DNA of 64,000 nt from Stromatinia cepivora (taxonomy: Eukaryota > Ascomycota > Leotiomycetes > Helotiales > Sclerotiniaceae), in contig RCTD01000005.1 in the NCBI GenBank assembly GCA_014898415.1, positions 2,418,001 through 2,482,000 of the forward strand, given 5' to 3'. The translations under genes were made by a program, and so were the position numbers. Shown here in pieces: positions 59,436 to 64,000 of the stretch; position 1 is the first letter of the stretch; the number at the start of each line of letters is the position of its first letter. The notes beneath the pieces were generated by a model. The model made no database searches. It was given only the letters and a program-made list of their open reading frames with translations, and had not been told where the DNA came from.

Positions 59436-62400
59436 CTTCTTTGGAGTGACGAAGATGTTCTAGAGGGATTCGGAGAGACTGGTAATAATCCGCGGAGGAG
59501 GGATCATCTTTGCTGATGTCAAATGTCAAAACAAGACAGGGAGCACCTCATCCATGATCAAATGGTTTGACTGTCGTCCCGAATCTCCCATTCTTACTCA
59601 TGGATTATTCTACCTGTACCGCTAGTAATGATGTCTTGAAGAGTATTATCTTGTTCATCGTGAACCAAAGGCGGACTATTCTCAGGAAATTGGACCAGAA
59701 ATTTACCTTTGCTATTCCTTAAGACTTCGGAAAATAGCCTAATCCCGACGAAAGTAGTATAATCGATCTAAAGTGAGTGTCAGCTCATAACTTTGTGATT
59801 GGAGTGTGATTCCTACCTTCCTTGATAATCTGAAAGCATACTATGGACCACGACATATTTGAAAGATATTGCCTGTTAATGCCTGTGGATGAAAAAGTAA
59901 GAGGAGGTCAAGATTTACGGAGGCGGGATAAACAATCACCCGCTCCAGCCAACCACTAATGATCAGCAGTAAGATGGAGGCGTGAAAGTTGTATACCGTC
60001 TTATCTTACGTAATTCGGATTCTACCTCAGCCACTTAACTCAATGTAAAGTTGGGGAAGCTAAGCTGTGGATATAATTGGAAGAATTAGTAAGGTGATTG
60101 ATTTTGTAGATTTATGTTGTGTACCTTTGACTTTTATCTATTAATACTTTGGAAATTCGAATAAAAACAAGTAAAACTAAAGCTAAGTGCGATTAATTAG
60201 AATCCGACTCTTATGAGATGAGACGGTATAACAACATTTCCGAAATCCTCTCTATGTGCCGGTACTGAAAATCGGATAGAAAAATTCAAGACACTCCATA
60301 CATAACAAGGGAAAAGTACCATTCGAAAGGAATCAACGGAAAATCAGTAAAGCTTTGGTGAATCGATGCATCTACTGGTAGGGAAATCAAACCTCTCATT
60401 GTAAATTTCCAGGGAAGTTGTAAAATAGACTACCTATCACACCAGCCCAAATTTCCTGAAGATGGGAGGAAATGCGTTTGGATAGTCGGGCTGGCGGCAT
60501 CTATGCCAGAATCAGGGATATAATGATGAAAGTAGAACACAAATGGATAGATAAATCACACTTTCACTAGCATGGCGGACATCGAGGACATCGAATGTCA
60601 TTATGGCTATGTATTTACTAGTATCTGCAAGTATCTTAAATCAATGATTGAATAGCTCGGCATTGTGTAATAGCCCGTTTCCTTTTAGGGAGTGGCAGAC
60701 ATCTTTATTCAAACAGAGAAACAGGGGCAAGGTGAAAGTAAAACTTCGACACATGTGAGGAGTGCAACTTTTGCTTCATGGAAACGCCCAGCTCAGATAA
60801 ATGTCTAATTTCTCCCTGAACTTGTAACTTTATACACCCCCTAGTTCTTGGCGAGCAAAACTATTGCTTAAGCTAGCAACAGTGAGTAAATTTTTAAGCA
60901 CTGCAGCTATTGTGAAGTGGACATGCAGAAAGCTAATCACAGATAACGAAAATTTCCTTATCAATTTAGACCCAAAAACCCTATTAGCTATAACCTTCGC
61001 ACACTGAAAGCAAAAAAACAATGTGGTATCAATGTCTGCCCCCTTGCTGAAGGGGCGTGACAGCGTTGCTGCCATGTGGTCACGGCAAAGAAACCCAAGG
61101 GATTCTTGAATGGCTAAGCTAGCGGTGTAAAAGTAATCAATGATGAAGAGATATCAAAATTTGCATCGCAGGATTTTTATTATCGGAGAATAAAAAGACG
61201 CCAGTGTTCTAGAACATGCAATCTCACCACGTTTTTTTGTTGGACGATGGTTTGCTTCGGCCCTCACTTCTCTGATCGGAAATCCGGGTTTATGGTCAGC
61301 CATGTAGTTATGATTGGGCAGTGGTGGACCCAACAGGATATCGGAAATGAAGTCTGATCTGATAGTGGAGTTCTGGTATAGTGGCACCGTGGATGATAAA
61401 GTTCGCACGGCCAAAAGCGTGGGGGTTTAAGCGGTGAATTTATTTGGGGCTTCTGATGGGGGGGGGAAACTACAACACTTCGCATGCATTGAGATTCCAT
61501 ATGTTGACGTGTTTAGCTTGTGTGGGCATATCTACGAAAATCGATCGCCCAAACATAGAGCGAAGAGGCAATGATCGGTACTCACATGGTACTTTGAAGT
61601 CCAAAAGTTGTTGTCCATTGGAAGCCTGGTCATGAGATTAAGCAATCATCAAGCAGGTCAATAAAGTTTTCTTTCCGAATCGATATATTTGTGTTCATCG
61701 AACTATTTCAACAGAAAGAATAGCTTATTTTGAAACCGGCTAATGGACTTCCATTTCGGGTATCCCTTTACCCATGTCTATAAATCCGTCCCAGTCATCG
61801 TTGGTGGTCGATGCTCATTAGACATTTTTTCCACGGTGATAAGACGAAGAGCTGAAGGGTCTAAATGTTAAATGTGCTTAAGCTGTGTACCCACGTTCTA
61901 TTTTTGGGAAATTTCGAGTTATCAAACATCTGTTCGTTCTTGGAGAGAAATTGGATCGTCTTGATTGTCAAGTTTGACTTGACAGGATCAATATGTATGA
62001 ATAGTTTTATTATGGTCTGTGAGTAGATTTTGATGAGCGTGATCAACAAACCTCGGATGCGCGGGTACTTAAAATACATAGTTGCTAAGAATACAAACGA
62101 GAAGATCGTCGCAAGGGCCCTTATGATACCAAAGAGTCGAATGAGAAGAAAAGATGCATGTGAAAAGCGAAGCTTGAAAGGGAAACCAGTATAATGAAGA
62201 ACGTCGCTCAGTGTGTAACCTATGAGAGCTAACGCCTTGAAGGGCTCCGATTCTTACATTTTGTTGGGATCTAATGTACTTCATGACATGCTCTTAATTC
62301 ACGTGGGAATCGCAAGCCGCATCTGTCATCTCGCAGCGGGCAAGGAGATGCTCTTTTCAATTGTCCAATGTTGATGTGATGTGTCCCCTGCGTGTCAGCT

Positions 62401-63395
62401 TGCAGCATCTTGTTTTGTAAAGGAAAACTACCGAGTTTTGACCGATTAATGGAGTTCTTGCAAATGTTCGAAAGGGGTCCAGATTGCAGAAGTGCCCTCA
62501 TGGGAGCACATGCAAAGAGTTCCAGAGGCACTTAGACTTTGGGAGTGGATATCAACAGGATAAATTTTAACATTTTTGAATTTGAGCGAGGAAGGGAAAA
62601 GCAAAGGAAAAAGTTCCAAGCTTTTTTTTTTCCTTGTGCAAATATCAAAAGGCTCGGATTTACCGGATTAGTCCTTCCGGCCGTGCACTCCTTGTACTCC
62701 TGATATACCCCTTGATCGTGGTAAATTTTTCGCTCCCGCTGGCGCCGCATGATTGATAGGGCAAAACAGGGGTAATTAGGTCTTCTAGAAAGATTGTTGA
62801 GATTCATCCCTTCGAATTTGTAAAATGGTGAATTGCAGCCTGCAGTAAACAGCGTTAGATTTTGATGTTCTTCTTATTTTAATCACATACATCAAATTTA
62901 ATTGATTGGCAGTAATCGTTTCATCTATCACTATCACAATAGACGATATATTGGAAGAGTCATTTAAGTTTTCACTTGCATGTGAAATCTTCGCACAGTA
63001 CGCAACATGAGCGAAGGCTGAGGAAACACGAATCAGTGGTGGCCAAAGCACTACATAACCGAATACGTACTGTGTAGATGCAAAATAGCGTTTGCATGTT
63101 CATGCACGAAAGTATAAGTACGATCCGCTGAAACACTACTGCAATATCAACGATATCTCGATGGCAAAGCAAGAGCACGATTGGGAAATTCTTATATTCA
63201 ACTGGGAATAAATAGTCCAGCAAAAGCAGGCTTTGTCCCGTATGCAACTAAACCAGAGGACACAGTCACGGCACACGAAGACATCTTGCTTCCAGCTGTC
63301 GTCGCAATCCACCCACTCACCACGCAGCTACTAAAGACGGAATGTATCCCGAGGGATCTCCATATGAGGAAACAAAACATGCTCGAAGAAAGACT
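59436..63395. other. gene-poor right flank
   Basis: About 4 kb with only short frames (under 92 codons) lacking features. No repeats, RNA genes or transposon ends were recognised. Confidence 0.55.
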
Positions 63396-63764
63396 TCAAT
63401 GCTCAGATGAATAGTGAGAAGGGCTCGCTGCCCAAATAATACTTCTTGTGTATGGCAGTGGATCTAATTCATTTGGAACGTGAGTCTCCCTATGTTTTGT
63501 GGGTAGCTTATCCTTCACTATCACTTCCGGGATTTCATGGAAACCCGAGTAAAAGTGGAGAATATCCTCTTTATCTCTAAAGACATGCAACAGTCGACCT
63601 CGCACTTGATCACCAGGACTTGGTAGCCTTGCTAGGAGAGCGGCGTTGCAAAGACGCGTTACCGGTTTTTGGAAAGATTGCAGTATATCCTTGAAGGAAC
63701 CCTGAATGGTGGCACATACAATTCGCATGTATCCTTTGATAGGCAGTTGGTCTATTCCATCCAT
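63396..63764 (-). CDS. hypothetical protein, 122 residues, doubtful
   Basis: ATG-initiated frame MDGIDQLPIKGYMRIV... with a mixed, protein-like composition (ALLARLPSPGDQVRGRLLHV, KEDILHFYSGF) and no membrane segment. No family is recognised. It may be a genuine short gene or one exon of a larger one; a plus-strand exon candidate lies just beyond. Confidence 0.3.
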   Translation of the reverse strand: MDGIDQLPIKGYMRIVCATIQGSFKDILQSFQKPVTRLCNAALLARLPSPGDQVRGRLLHVFRDKEDILHFYSGFHEIPEVIVKDKLPTKHRETHVPNELDPLPYTRSIIWAASPSHYSSEH

Positions 63765-63830
63765 GACAGTATTCCTTGATTCAAATCCATAGATGCATAA
63801 TTGCCAAAACTTATTACATTTGTCTCAAAT

Positions 63831-64000
63831 AGGTACGGGACTCATCAATTACACGCCATAGAAACAAACCCACTACTATTCGGTACACCCTGGCGAACCA
63901 AATTTGATCCGTGCCAATTGGAAGTTGCGAACCCTGATACACTGAAATTTGAGGGCATCGTGGGAAGAAATTCATGTGCAAAGCTAGAAAGTTTGGGATG
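63831..64000 (+). CDS. possible partial exon running off the right edge
   Basis: After an acceptor-like tctcaaatag the frame YGTHQLHAIETNPLLFGTPW... stays open to the window end and reads like folded protein (FDPCQLEVANPDT, EGIVGRNSC). The upstream exon was not found. The antisense strand is also open here for about 50 codons, so strand is uncertain. Confidence 0.25.

Overview
The window looks like nuclear DNA of a filamentous ascomycete. Introns are short (about 50-120 nt) with GTAAGT/GTATGT donors, CTAAC or TACTAA branch sites and CAG/TAG acceptors. The gene families point the same way: homoaconitase, a C6 zinc-cluster regulator, a HET-NACHT-ankyrin receptor, fungal CAP proteins and a DUF1479 oxygenase. 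The AT-rich spacers suggest a leotiomycete such as the Sclerotiniaceae (Botrytis/Sclerotinia), but that placement is an impression and no alignment was run.

Layout, left to right. 1-1530 (+): orphan protein ending in five 48-bp repeats. 1716-3327 (-): three-exon multi-pass membrane protein. 4185-6815 (+): homoaconitase LYS4, four exons, the first only three codons long. 7402-11011 (+): tandem array of three fungal CAP (PR-1-like) modules; module 1 is open, modules 2 and 3 carry a stop, frameshifts and a lost splice donor. 13288-15044 (-): mitochondrial DUF1479 dioxygenase-like protein. 18056-20302 (+): fungal transcription factor with an incomplete-looking zinc cluster. 22459-23648 (-): secreted protein of ten four-cysteine repeats. 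24924-27541 (-): orphan protein carrying a gluzincin-like HELIH motif.

27542-41308 is almost 14 kb without a convincing gene. It holds a complete non-autonomous hAT-type element at 35872-36400 (12-bp terminal inverted repeats, 8-bp target duplication). It also holds a series of TATA-box units, four of which are followed at 147-233 bp by a short frame starting ATG-AAR. 41309-43448 (-) is a DHX35-type DEAH helicase. 46592-48886 (+) is a single-pass membrane protein with a long proline-rich tail and an overlapping upstream ORF at its start. 48887-53315 is a purine-rich, microsatellite-laden spacer. 53316-56828 (+) is an intronless HET-NACHT-ankyrin NLR, followed by about 7 kb with only weak or decayed coding traces; a possible partial exon runs off the right edge.

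The genes do not form one pathway or cluster. Conserved housekeeping genes (LYS4, the DEAH helicase, the two membrane proteins) alternate with accessory, fast-evolving ones (CAP array, cysteine-repeat protein, NLR, HELIH protein) set in gene-poor DNA. Exon models were built by hand from reading frame, splice consensus and phase. Family names rest on recognised motifs, not database searches.
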